Shown here piece after piece: positions 1-8,386 of a DNA stretch of 47,266 bases. Source of the stretch: an uncultured Bacteroidales bacterium (lineage in GTDB: Bacteria; Bacteroidota; Bacteroidia; Bacteroidales; Paludibacteraceae). The stretch is taken from NCBI GenBank assembly GCA_902774075.1, contig CACYGT010000003.1, forward strand, positions 1 through 47,266, written 5' to 3'. The position numbers were made by a program, and so were the translations under genes. Positions within the stretch are counted from its first letter, which is position 1; every line of letters starts with the position of its first letter. The notes under the pieces are model-generated. The model was not told where the DNA came from, made no database searches, and was given only the letters and a program-made list of their open reading frames with translations.

Positions 1-828
1 GTAGCCTGCGTCGGCAAGACCTTGCATGTGGTCGATGGACGAGCGTAGGTAATGGGCACGGAACATGCGGCTATACTGGATAGACGGTATATCGCCGTAG
101 TAACTGCCGTGCACGCCTAAGTACGCATTGCTGTGACGAAGCATGTGTTTGAGTCGTCGCCAGTCACGTCCCCACAAACGGTATTGCGGGTAGTCAAAGC
201 CCTTACCCTGCGTGCGTTTGACGAAATAGATACTTTCCGCGCCGGGCACTTTAGCGTCCTGCTCCAGCAACCACGGAAACGTGTACATCGGGTCTTTGTG
301 GATATTCGTCCACGACTCCCACACTTGCTTCCATTCCCCGCGACGAATACCCCCTATCGCCCCGCGGAGATGGCGGTACTGCGATATGGTGTCGATGTCA
401 TGCGTCAGATAGATATGCGAGAACCCGGGCTCGGGGAGCGGCAGTTGTAACTGCTTGAGTACCATACGTGCGTACTCGTCCAGACGAGGTATCTGCAGAC
501 GGCTCTTCTGATTCGTGATCGAGAAACGTGCCGCAAAACGTCCGTGTTCGTCGCGTTTGTTGTTCACCAGCTCCTCCGCGCGGGAGGTGAAGAAGAACAC
601 GGAATAGACGATGTCGGTACGAATGATCGACTTACCTTTTGTCGGCTGTTCTACCACCGGTCGTTTGAGTTCCGGCACGATGATGTCCTTCCCCAGATGA
701 CCGTTCGGCACGATGATGACATCATGTGTCTCCAGCGCTTTCTCGTCGTCGGTGTACGCCACACGTGACGCGGCTTCTTCGTCACCATAACACAACCAGG
801 TGATGATGTACTCAATGATCTCTTTCAT
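1..828 (-). CDS. Polysaccharide-deacetylase-like protein, C-terminus outside window
   Basis: I translated 276 codons from the ATG at 828 to the window edge with no stop, so the 3' end is missing. The N-terminal third has no motif I recognise. Near residue 145 is LTHDID, the first acidic motif of NodB-type deacetylases in the Bacteroidetes branch that carries an N-terminal DUF7033-like region. No signal peptide is visible, which suggests a cytoplasmic enzyme. The start lies 12 bp after the stop of the ABC-F gene, so it is the last visible member of the long minus-strand operon. Family knowledge suggests deacetylation of an N-acetylated sugar or polymer. The WecA-like and CapD-like genes upstream in the operon make a surface-glycan role plausible, but the substrate is unknown. 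Confidence 0.7.
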   Translation of the reverse strand, partial: MKEIIEYIITWLCYGDEEAASRVAYTDDEKALETHDVIIVPNGHLGKDIIVPELKRPVVEQPTKGKSIIRTDIVYSVFFFTSRAEELVNNKRDEHGRFAARFSITNQKSRLQIPRLDEYARMVLKQLQLPLPEPGFSHIYLTHDIDTISQYRHLRGAIGGIRRGEWKQVWESWTNIHKDPMYTFPWLLEQDAKVPGAESIYFVKRTQGKGFDYPQYRLWGRDWRRLKHMLRHSNAYLGVHGSYYGDIPSIQYSRMFRAHYLRSSIDHMQGLADAGY

Positions 829-840
829 ATCTGTTTTTCT

Positions 841-2625
841 TTATTCACTCAGTATCTCCCACTCATACATCTTCTGCTCTATCTGATGTTTGATGGACTC
901 GTATTGATGGAAGTTCTCCGTTGTCTGGTTCTCGGGCAAGGAAAGAAGTTCTTCCATCTGTGCCTGTTGCGCCTCCAAGTCCGCAATAGCTGCTTCTACT
1001 TCTGCGATCTGTTTCTCTTTCTTACGCCGTTCTGCAGCGAGTGCTTTCTGTTGGGCAAAATCCTGCTTGGAGGAACTCGGAGTACTCAGAGTGTTCGGAT
1101 TATTCGGAGTACTCGGATTCTTCCGCTCCAACTCCTGCAGCGTCGATATCTTCTTAGCGCGCAAGAAGTCATAGATACCGCCCAAATGCTCTTTGACGTG
1201 TCCGCCGCCGAACTCATAGACTTTGCTTACCAAGCCGTTGAGAAAATCGCGGTCGTGGCTCACGCAGATGAGCGTGCCATTAAAGTCCTGCAAGGCCGCC
1301 TTAAGCACATCCTTGGACTGCATATCCAAGTGGTTCGTCGGCTCGTCGAGGATGAGCAGGTTACAAGGCTCGAGCAGAAGACGTATCATCGCCAGACGGC
1401 TTCTCTCACCACCGCTCAGCACTTTTACTTTCTTGTCGCTCGCTTCGCCGCCAAACATGAATGCACCGAGGATGTCCCGAATCTTGGTGCGGATATCGCC
1501 TACTGCCACGTAGTCAATGGTCTCAAAAACCGTCAGGTTCTCATCCAGCAACGCTGCTTGGTTTTGTGCAAAATAGCCGATCTTGACGTTATGCCCTATC
1601 TTAAGTGTACCGAGATAGTCCAGTTGCCCCATGATACACTTGACGAGCGTGGTCTTTCCTTCGCCGTTCTTGCCCACAAATGCCACTTTCTCTCCTCTGC
1701 GAATCGTGAATGTCACATCGTGGAAGACGTTGTGCTCCCCGAAGTCCTTACGCAGGTCTTCTACGATCAACGGGAAGTCCCCGCTTCGCGGAGCCGGCGG
1801 AAAACGCAGGTTGAGGCGCGAGGTGTCTTCGAGATCCACTTCCAAGCGCTCTAACTTCTCCAGTTGTTTGATACGACTCTGAACCTGTACCGCTTTCGTC
1901 GCTTTGTAACGGAAACGCTCAATAAACTCCTCCGTGTCAGCAATCATCTTCTGCTGGTTTTGGAACGCCCGTACTTGTTGCTCGTGCCTTTCCTTGCGCA
2001 GTTCGACGAACTTACTGTAGTTGACGCTATAGTCGTATATGCGGCCAAGTGTTATCTCTATCGTTCGTCCGCAGACGTTATCGATGAAAGCACGGTCGTG
2101 ACTCACCATCAACACGGCGCTCGGACTGCTTTTAAGGAAATCTTCCAACCATTGTATGGACTCGATGTCGAGGTGGTTCGTCGGCTCGTCGAGTAGCAAG
2201 AGATCGGGGTGACAAAGCAGTATCTTTGCCAACTCAATACGCATTCGCCAGCCGCCGGAGAACTCACTGCAGGGCCTGTCAAAATCCTTACGTTCGAAAC
2301 CCAGACCAATGATCGTCCGATCCATCTCAGCGATAAAACGTGCCTCGTCTTCGCCATGAAAGACCGTCATCACCTCGTCGCGAAGGGTACGGTCATCTTG
2401 AAAGAGCATGACTTGCGGCAGATAGCCTATCGTCATATCGTTCTCGCGAGAGATACGTCCGCTCGTTGGTTGGTACTCACCGGCGATGAGACGTAGCAGC
2501 GTCGTCTTGCCTGCACCGTTCTTACCCACAAGAGCTATCCGCTCCTTACGGTTGATAAGGAACGTGATATCGTCCAGCACGGGGCGGGACGAGAACTCCA
2601 TTGATATGTGGTCAACGGTCAGCAT
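841..2625 (-). CDS. ABC-F family ATPase (translation-associated, YheS/Uup-like)
   Basis: This 594-residue protein has two ABC ATPase domains and no membrane segment, the ABC-F layout. The first domain has Walker A GKNGAGKTT and signature FSGGW. The second has GKNGEGKTT and LSGGE. Both have LLDEPTNHLD Walker B motifs. The inter-domain linker around residues 205-270 is charged and helical, as in ribosome-binding ABC-F proteins. The C-terminal 90 residues form a Lys/Glu-rich coiled coil after a Ser/Pro/Asn/Thr linker encoded by a 9-bp tandem repeat. Family members act on the ribosome at the E site, resolving stalls or giving antibiotic resistance. I cannot assign a resistance role. It overlaps the end of the WecA-like gene by 14 nt, so it is probably translationally coupled. 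Confidence 0.9.
   Translation of the reverse strand: MLTVDHISMEFSSRPVLDDITFLINRKERIALVGKNGAGKTTLLRLIAGEYQPTSGRISRENDMTIGYLPQVMLFQDDRTLRDEVMTVFHGEDEARFIAEMDRTIIGLGFERKDFDRPCSEFSGGWRMRIELAKILLCHPDLLLLDEPTNHLDIESIQWLEDFLKSSPSAVLMVSHDRAFIDNVCGRTIEITLGRIYDYSVNYSKFVELRKERHEQQVRAFQNQQKMIADTEEFIERFRYKATKAVQVQSRIKQLEKLERLEVDLEDTSRLNLRFPPAPRSGDFPLIVEDLRKDFGEHNVFHDVTFTIRRGEKVAFVGKNGEGKTTLVKCIMGQLDYLGTLKIGHNVKIGYFAQNQAALLDENLTVFETIDYVAVGDIRTKIRDILGAFMFGGEASDKKVKVLSGGERSRLAMIRLLLEPCNLLILDEPTNHLDMQSKDVLKAALQDFNGTLICVSHDRDFLNGLVSKVYEFGGGHVKEHLGGIYDFLRAKKISTLQELERKNPSTPNNPNTLSTPSSSKQDFAQQKALAAERRKKEKQIAEVEAAIADLEAQQAQMEELLSLPENQTTENFHQYESIKHQIEQKMYEWEILSE
1070..1123. repeat. 9-bp tandem repeat in the ABC-F linker
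   Basis: There are six tandem units of 9 bp, with GGAGTACTC and variants such as GGATTATTC. On the minus strand they encode a three-residue periodic Asn/Pro/Ser/Thr stretch between the second ATPase domain and the C-terminal coiled coil. The period keeps frame. Confidence 0.85.
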
Positions 2626-3697
2626 TCGGTCCGTATAGTTTCTTATTCAGTATACGCCAAAGGAGCAGGGTTAATGCTGTGGCAAGCGCAAAATCCGCGA
2701 AGAGCAACAACCATATGTTCCAGTTACGTCCCAGCACCGCCAGACCGATAAAGAGCACGCTGACACTCAGTAGCACACAAGTTGTCTGGATATGATTCAG
2801 TCCGGCCCGCAACAGTAAGTGGTGAATATGGTTCTTGTCCGGTTGGAACGGCGAACGGTGTTGTTTGATACGCGTTATACTCACGCGGATGGTGTCGAAG
2901 ATAGGGATCGTCAGTACACAGATAGCGACCGCCGGAGCCGCCGACATATGGTACACTTCCGGCACTACATGGTATGCGTTCTGCTCACAAAAACGGAAGA
3001 CGAACGCAGTGATGAGATAGCCCAAAAGCAGGCTGCCTGAATCGCCCATGAATATCTTACCTTTTTTACCAAACACATTGTAGATAAAGAACACCGCCAA
3101 AGCGCCGATCATGCAGATAGCGAGGATAGACCAACTGGTGGAGCCTACGAGATGAAAATACACGGCGAAGAAAAGGCAGTATAACATGCCCAGACCGCTG
3201 GCCAGACCATCGACACCGTCAATGAGGTTAATAGCATTGATGATAGCGATCAGTACAAAGAGGGAAATGAGATAACTGGGGACTACGCCTATCTCTCCAA
3301 TGCCGAAGATTCCGTGCAAGTGGGTGATACGGAGGTCTCCGAAACCGATCAAAGCAATGCCTGCGAACGCTTCGCCTAGCAGTTTGGTGAGCGGAGAGAG
3401 CACCAACACATCGTCCACAAAACCGATCACCATGATAGCTGCGATGCCGATCAGGAAGAACTGGTTGCTCGTTATCTGACTGAAGTCAAACAGCAGGTAG
3501 GAGAACATGACACTGACGTAAATACAGAGCCCTCCGATATTGGGTACTTCACCGGTGTGACTCATTCGTTTGTTTGGACGTACGACAAAACCCTTCGCCT
3601 TAGCGATACGCACAACGATAGGGAGTCCTAAGAACCCAAAAGCAAAACTGACGAGTCCGATCAGATAGGTATGTTGTAAAAAGAAATCCTGTATCAT
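2612..3697 (-). CDS. Undecaprenyl-phosphate GlcNAc-1-phosphate transferase (WecA/TagO family)
   Basis: This is a 361-residue polytopic inner-membrane protein of the GT4/MraY-WecA superfamily, with about ten hydrophobic segments. Diagnostic cytoplasmic-loop motifs are visible: NAINLIDGVDGLASG, FMGDSGSLLLG and NHIHHLLLRAG (the HIHH motif of WecA-type enzymes). Such enzymes move a sugar-1-phosphate from a UDP-sugar onto undecaprenyl phosphate, the first step of O-antigen, capsule or wall-polymer synthesis. MraY is unlikely because the murein cluster is absent and the HIHH motif is WecA-like. The ATG overlaps the stop of the upstream dehydratase gene as ATGA, pointing to coupled translation. The CapD-like neighbour would supply a modified UDP-sugar. 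Confidence 0.92.
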   Translation of the reverse strand: MIQDFFLQHTYLIGLVSFAFGFLGLPIVVRIAKAKGFVVRPNKRMSHTGEVPNIGGLCIYVSVMFSYLLFDFSQITSNQFFLIGIAAIMVIGFVDDVLVLSPLTKLLGEAFAGIALIGFGDLRITHLHGIFGIGEIGVVPSYLISLFVLIAIINAINLIDGVDGLASGLGMLYCLFFAVYFHLVGSTSWSILAICMIGALAVFFIYNVFGKKGKIFMGDSGSLLLGYLITAFVFRFCEQNAYHVVPEVYHMSAAPAVAICVLTIPIFDTIRVSITRIKQHRSPFQPDKNHIHHLLLRAGLNHIQTTCVLLSVSVLFIGLAVLGRNWNIWLLLFADFALATALTLLLWRILNKKLYGPNADR

Positions 3698-5652
3698 CGC
3701 GGGTCAAGTTGTTCGTAAATAGAGTTCTTACTGATAAACTCCGGCACGATCTGTTTCATTAGACTTACGGTCGTGAACGGTTTGTCGAGATGACTGGCTT
3801 CGATGAGTTGATCGATACGTGCACTTACCTCGTCGAACTCAAACTCCCGTACACGTGCGATCATGATCTTCTCGTTGTTGGTCGGTAGCGTCGTCTCTTT
3901 CTGATTCAGGAGTTCCTCGTATAACTTCTCGCCGGGACGTAAACCCGTGAAGATAATTGGTATCTCCACCTCCGGCGTATAGCCCGCCAGACGAATCATG
4001 TTACGCGCCAGGTCGAGGATACGAACCGGTTTACCCATGTCGAAGACGAAGATCTCACCGCCGTTACCTAAGGTGCTCGCTTCCATTACCAGACAGCACG
4101 CCTCGGGGATCGTCATGAAATAACGAATGATGTCGGGGTGGGTCACAGTGACCGGTCCGCCGGCAGCAATCTGTTTCTGGAAATAGGGAATCACGGAGCC
4201 GTTACTGCCAAGCACATTACCGAAACGGGTGGTGATGAACTTGGTGCAGTTCTCATCCTTGGCGTGCAGTTTTTTAAACAGCGACTGTACGTATATCTCT
4301 GCGATACGCTTGCTGGCACCCATGATATTGGTTGGGTTAACCGCCTTGTCGGTAGATACCATCACAAATCGCTCGATCTTATACTTGACTGCCATATCCG
4401 CCATGTTCTTTGTGCCTAACACATTCGCGCGGATAGCCTCGTTGGGAAAACTCTCCATCAGAGGCACATGCTTATAAGCCGCGGCGTGATAGACCACAGC
4501 CGGACGCATCTCTTTGAACACCTGTTCCACACGCTCTCTGTTACGTACATCCGCGATGATAGGCACAAACATACGGTCGGGGAACTTATTGCGCAGCTCT
4601 AACGTCAGGTCATGCAGCGGTGATTCTGCCATCTCTAAGAGGATGGTCAATTTAGGCTCATAACGCTGAATCTGGCGTACCAACTCACTACCGATACTAC
4701 CGGCAGCACCGCTGACCAATACCACGCGACCCTGAAGTATCTGACGGACATTGTCCATGTTGATCTCTATCTTCGGACGCTCCAAGAGGTCTTCGATCTT
4801 GATGGAGTCGATACGTCCGATACGCTGCGCGTCTATCTCGTCCACGTTATCCCACTTGGTGAAATACGGCGTGGTGAGAATACGGATCTTATGGTCGATG
4901 AACACCTGCAGATCTTTAGTCGGGTCGATCTCCTTCATCACCATCGGCGAGATGATCACATGCTTGATGTTATGCTTCTCCATGTACTCAAACAGTTTCT
5001 CGTTGAGCGGTCTCACACGCAGACCGGCCAAGTCATAACGGCGCATGTGCTGCTCGGGCTTGCAGATGAAGCCTACCGGCCAATAGGGGTTGTTACCCGC
5101 TGAACGAAGCATCTTGGCGATTGCCAGACCGGCTTGTTGTGTGCCGTAGATCATCACGCGCGGGCTGGTAGAATTGCTCTGGATAGACTCGCTCAGGGTC
5201 TTTACACCGACACGCAACACGAACAGCAATACAAATGCGATCGGTACATAGATGACCAGCACTGTGTTGAGGATAGGGTGGTGACCGACCGCCATGTCGC
5301 AGATCTTGTTGATGGCGATGAGGATGATACCTGCAGTTACGTTAGACAGCAGCACCTTGATCGTGTCGATGAAGGTCGAATAACGTAAGATACCCGAATA
5401 GGTGTGGAACGCCCAGAAACAGAAGAGCTGAACGACCATCACGATCAGGTACTGAAAGCCGATATTCACCATCAATGAACTCCATTCCGGATATTTGAAA
5501 TAGCCGCTACCCAACCACACGCTCAACCAGAACGCGATCGTACATAAGAACAGATCCATCAATAATACGCCCCAACGAGGCAGATAACTCATCTGCGGGA
5601 GATGAGAAAAGATGTCTGAGTGAAAAATCTCGTCAATGTGATTTTTTTTCAT
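3694..5652 (-). CDS. Membrane-bound UDP-sugar 4,6-dehydratase/epimerase (FlaA1/CapD/WbpM type)
   Basis: This 652-residue protein begins with four hydrophobic segments (about residues 27-150). A Rossmann-like region follows (VMIYGTQQAG), then a second NAD-binding domain with VSGAAGSIGSELVRQI near residue 315. Further marks are YHAAAYKHVPLME, STDKAVNPTN and GASKR, as in the long SDR dehydratases that act on UDP-GlcNAc or related sugars. The size matches WbpM/CapD rather than the short soluble FlaA1 form. The start overlaps the end of uvrA by 20 nt and contains an A8 run in codons 2-4. The stop overlaps the WecA-like start by 4 nt. Inference: it makes the sugar nucleotide used in a surface polysaccharide; the exact product is unknown. 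Confidence 0.92.
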   Translation of the reverse strand: MKKNHIDEIFHSDIFSHLPQMSYLPRWGVLLMDLFLCTIAFWLSVWLGSGYFKYPEWSSLMVNIGFQYLIVMVVQLFCFWAFHTYSGILRYSTFIDTIKVLLSNVTAGIILIAINKICDMAVGHHPILNTVLVIYVPIAFVLLFVLRVGVKTLSESIQSNSTSPRVMIYGTQQAGLAIAKMLRSAGNNPYWPVGFICKPEQHMRRYDLAGLRVRPLNEKLFEYMEKHNIKHVIISPMVMKEIDPTKDLQVFIDHKIRILTTPYFTKWDNVDEIDAQRIGRIDSIKIEDLLERPKIEINMDNVRQILQGRVVLVSGAAGSIGSELVRQIQRYEPKLTILLEMAESPLHDLTLELRNKFPDRMFVPIIADVRNRERVEQVFKEMRPAVVYHAAAYKHVPLMESFPNEAIRANVLGTKNMADMAVKYKIERFVMVSTDKAVNPTNIMGASKRIAEIYVQSLFKKLHAKDENCTKFITTRFGNVLGSNGSVIPYFQKQIAAGGPVTVTHPDIIRYFMTIPEACCLVMEASTLGNGGEIFVFDMGKPVRILDLARNMIRLAGYTPEVEIPIIFTGLRPGEKLYEELLNQKETTLPTNNEKIMIARVREFEFDEVSARIDQLIEASHLDKPFTTVSLMKQIVPEFISKNSIYEQLDPR

Positions 5653-8386
5653 TTTGTGTATCTATAATTTGGGCAAGATACTTGCCGGTATAACTTTCTT
5701 TGCATTGTGCCACTTGTTCGGGCGTGCCGGTACAAACGATCCGTCCGCCTTCGTTGCCTCCTTCGGGGCCCAAGTCAATGACATGGTCTGCTGCTAAGAT
5801 GACAGCCGGGTTGTGCTCGATGATGATGACCGTGTGGCCCTTGCTTATCAATCGGTTCAGTGCCGTCAACAGCACCTCGATGTCTCTATGATGCAGACCG
5901 GTCGTGGGCTCATCAAAGATGAAGATCGTGGACGGACACTCTTCTTGGGCAATGAACGATGCCAATTTTACACGCTGACTCTCACCGCCGGAGAGTGTAC
6001 TGCTGCTCTGACCTAACTGCACGTATCCGATACCAACGTCCTGTAGTGGCTTGAGGCGCTTGACAATTTTCTTGCAGTCCGGGTCTTGTTCAAAGAACTC
6101 CACCGCCTGATTAACCGTCATGCAGAGTATGTCGTAGATGGATTTACCACGATACTGCACGTCCAATATATCCTGTTTGAACCGCTTGCCGTGACACTGC
6201 TCGCACTCCAGTACCAGGTCTGCCATGAACTGCATCTCGATGGTGATCGTTCCTTCGCCCTGACAAGTCTCGCAACGTCCGCCTGGGGTATTGAAACTGA
6301 AATGGGCCGGCGTCAGACCTAACTGCTTGGCTAAGGGCTGCTCCGCGTACAGACGTCGTATCTCGTCGTAGGCCTTCAGATACGTCACAGGGTTGCTTCT
6401 ACTACTGCGGCTCAAAGGGTTTTGGTCCACAAACTCAATATCCTTCATCAACTGGGTACTACCGTGTATATGGCCGAAATCACCCGTGTGCTCCGTGAAC
6501 ACACCGCCGTAGAGTTTCTTAAGGGCAGGGTAGAGCACTTTGCTCACGAGCGAACTCTTACCGCTACCACTCACGCCCGTCACTACCGTCATCACATGCA
6601 GCGGAAAACGAACGGTCAGGTTCTGCAAGTTATTCTCACACGCCCCTTCGATCTCAATATAGTTGTTCCATTTGCGGCGTTGCGCAGGGATAGCATAAGT
6701 GAATAACTCCGGGCGCGGCTTGCCTTCATACACGACCTCTCCTCCGTTCCTACCTGCCGCGGGACCTATCTCGATGATATGATCCGCCGCCGCGATGATA
6801 TCTTCATCATGCTCCACTACCACGATCGTGTTACCTAAGTCCCGAAGTTCCCGCAATACGTGTATCAGGCGCTCTGTGTCGCGCGGGTGGAGACCGATAG
6901 AGGGCTCGTCTAACACATACAAGGATCCCACCAGACTACTGCCCAAGGACTTCGCCAAACTAATACGTTGACTCTCGCCGCCGGATAAGGTATTGCTCAT
7001 TCGGTTCAAGGTCAGGTAACTCAGTCCTACATCTTTTATGAACTGCAAGCGTTTGCGGATCTCGATCAGCAATAACTGAGCTGTCTGACGCTCAATATCT
7101 GTTAACTCGATATGTTCGAACCACTCGTCCAACTCCGATATCGGCATCGCGCATAACTGCTGAATACTTATGCCGTTAATCAGCACATACTCAGCCTCTT
7201 TGCGTAAATGGAAACCTTTGCAGACCGGACAGGTCGTCTTGCCTTTGAACCGCGACAACATCACGCGATACTGAATCTTCGAGTACTGCTGTTCCTCCAA
7301 CTCATGGAAGAAATCATGTAGTCCTCGGAAGTACTCGTTACCGCTCCAGATCAATTGTTTCTGCTCGGGCGTGAGGGCATAGAAAGGCGTGTGTATCGGA
7401 AAATCAAACTTCGCGGCGTTATAAATCAAAGCATCTAACCATGGTTTCGTCTTCTCGCTCTGCCAGCATGCTATCGCCTGTTCGTAGATCGATTTCGCCT
7501 TGTCGGGAATCACCAGATCCATGTCAATACCCATCACCGTGCCGACACCCTTGCACTCGGGACATGCACCCAAGGGGTTGTTAAAATCAAACAAATGCTC
7601 GCTGGGCTCAATGAATTGAATACCATCTGCTTCGAAACGCTCCGAGAACACTTTCTCGTGTTTGTCTGCCCACACACGGCATTCGCCGCGACCCTCAAAG
7701 AAAGCGGTCTGGACGGAGTCTGCAAAACGGTTGCTCGTTGACTGCTCATGATCTACGATGATACGGTCCACCAACAGATAGGCCTCGTGTCCTTCCGCCT
7801 GTTTCCAGGTCTCTTGATCCAGACGCACGGTGTCGCCGTCTATCATCAGACGACTAAAACCCTGACTGAGCCAGAGGGCTAACTGCTCTTGTAGCGAGCG
7901 GCTTTCCGGCAAGCATATCGGGCTCAGCAGATACAGACGTGTCCCGATCGGCTGACTTTCCATGTACGTCACCACGTCGCGGATGGTGTTTTTCTTCACC
8001 TCTTCTCCACTCACAGGCGAGTACGTTTTGCCTACGCGCGCGTACATTAACTTCAAATAGTCGTATATCTCCGTTACTGTCCCTACGGTCGAACGGGGGT
8101 TACGACTACTCACTTTCTGCTGGATAGCGATAGCGGGCGGGATACCTTCGATCTTCTCCACCTCGGGTTTCTGCATGCGCCCCATGAACTGGCGCGCGTA
8201 CGAGCTGAGGCTCTCCACATAACGTCGTTGACCCTCCGCATAAAGGGTGTCGAACGCCAGCGAACTCTTGCCGCTACCGCTCACACCCGTTATCACCACC
8301 AACTTATTGCGCGGTATATCTACCGTCACATGCTTTAAGTTGTGTGTATCAGCCCCTTCAATATGGATAAACTCCTCCGACTCCAA
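5633..8386 (-). CDS. uvrA: UvrABC excinuclease subunit A
   Basis: This is a 917-residue UvrA, close to the usual 940. It recognises bulky DNA lesions as a dimer and loads UvrB for nucleotide excision repair. The first ATPase Walker A is GVSGSGKSSLAFDTLYAEG. Both halves have LSGGESQR signatures, and the second Walker A lies near residue 608. Zinc-binding CxxC pairs appear at CPECKG/CPVCKG and at CETCQG/CEQCHG. The start must be the TTG at 8386: the preceding in-frame codon is TAA, no ATG occurs before the first Walker A, and the N-terminus aligns with the family from there. That TTG directly follows the stop of the HU-LysM gene, so initiation probably depends on terminating ribosomes. Confidence 0.96.
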   Translation of the reverse strand: MESEEFIHIEGADTHNLKHVTVDIPRNKLVVITGVSGSGKSSLAFDTLYAEGQRRYVESLSSYARQFMGRMQKPEVEKIEGIPPAIAIQQKVSSRNPRSTVGTVTEIYDYLKLMYARVGKTYSPVSGEEVKKNTIRDVVTYMESQPIGTRLYLLSPICLPESRSLQEQLALWLSQGFSRLMIDGDTVRLDQETWKQAEGHEAYLLVDRIIVDHEQSTSNRFADSVQTAFFEGRGECRVWADKHEKVFSERFEADGIQFIEPSEHLFDFNNPLGACPECKGVGTVMGIDMDLVIPDKAKSIYEQAIACWQSEKTKPWLDALIYNAAKFDFPIHTPFYALTPEQKQLIWSGNEYFRGLHDFFHELEEQQYSKIQYRVMLSRFKGKTTCPVCKGFHLRKEAEYVLINGISIQQLCAMPISELDEWFEHIELTDIERQTAQLLLIEIRKRLQFIKDVGLSYLTLNRMSNTLSGGESQRISLAKSLGSSLVGSLYVLDEPSIGLHPRDTERLIHVLRELRDLGNTIVVVEHDEDIIAAADHIIEIGPAAGRNGGEVVYEGKPRPELFTYAIPAQRRKWNNYIEIEGACENNLQNLTVRFPLHVMTVVTGVSGSGKSSLVSKVLYPALKKLYGGVFTEHTGDFGHIHGSTQLMKDIEFVDQNPLSRSSRSNPVTYLKAYDEIRRLYAEQPLAKQLGLTPAHFSFNTPGGRCETCQGEGTITIEMQFMADLVLECEQCHGKRFKQDILDVQYRGKSIYDILCMTVNQAVEFFEQDPDCKKIVKRLKPLQDVGIGYVQLGQSSSTLSGGESQRVKLASFIAQEECPSTIFIFDEPTTGLHHRDIEVLLTALNRLISKGHTVIIIEHNPAVILAADHVIDLGPEGGNEGGRIVCTGTPEQVAQCKESYTGKYLAQIIDTQNEKKSH

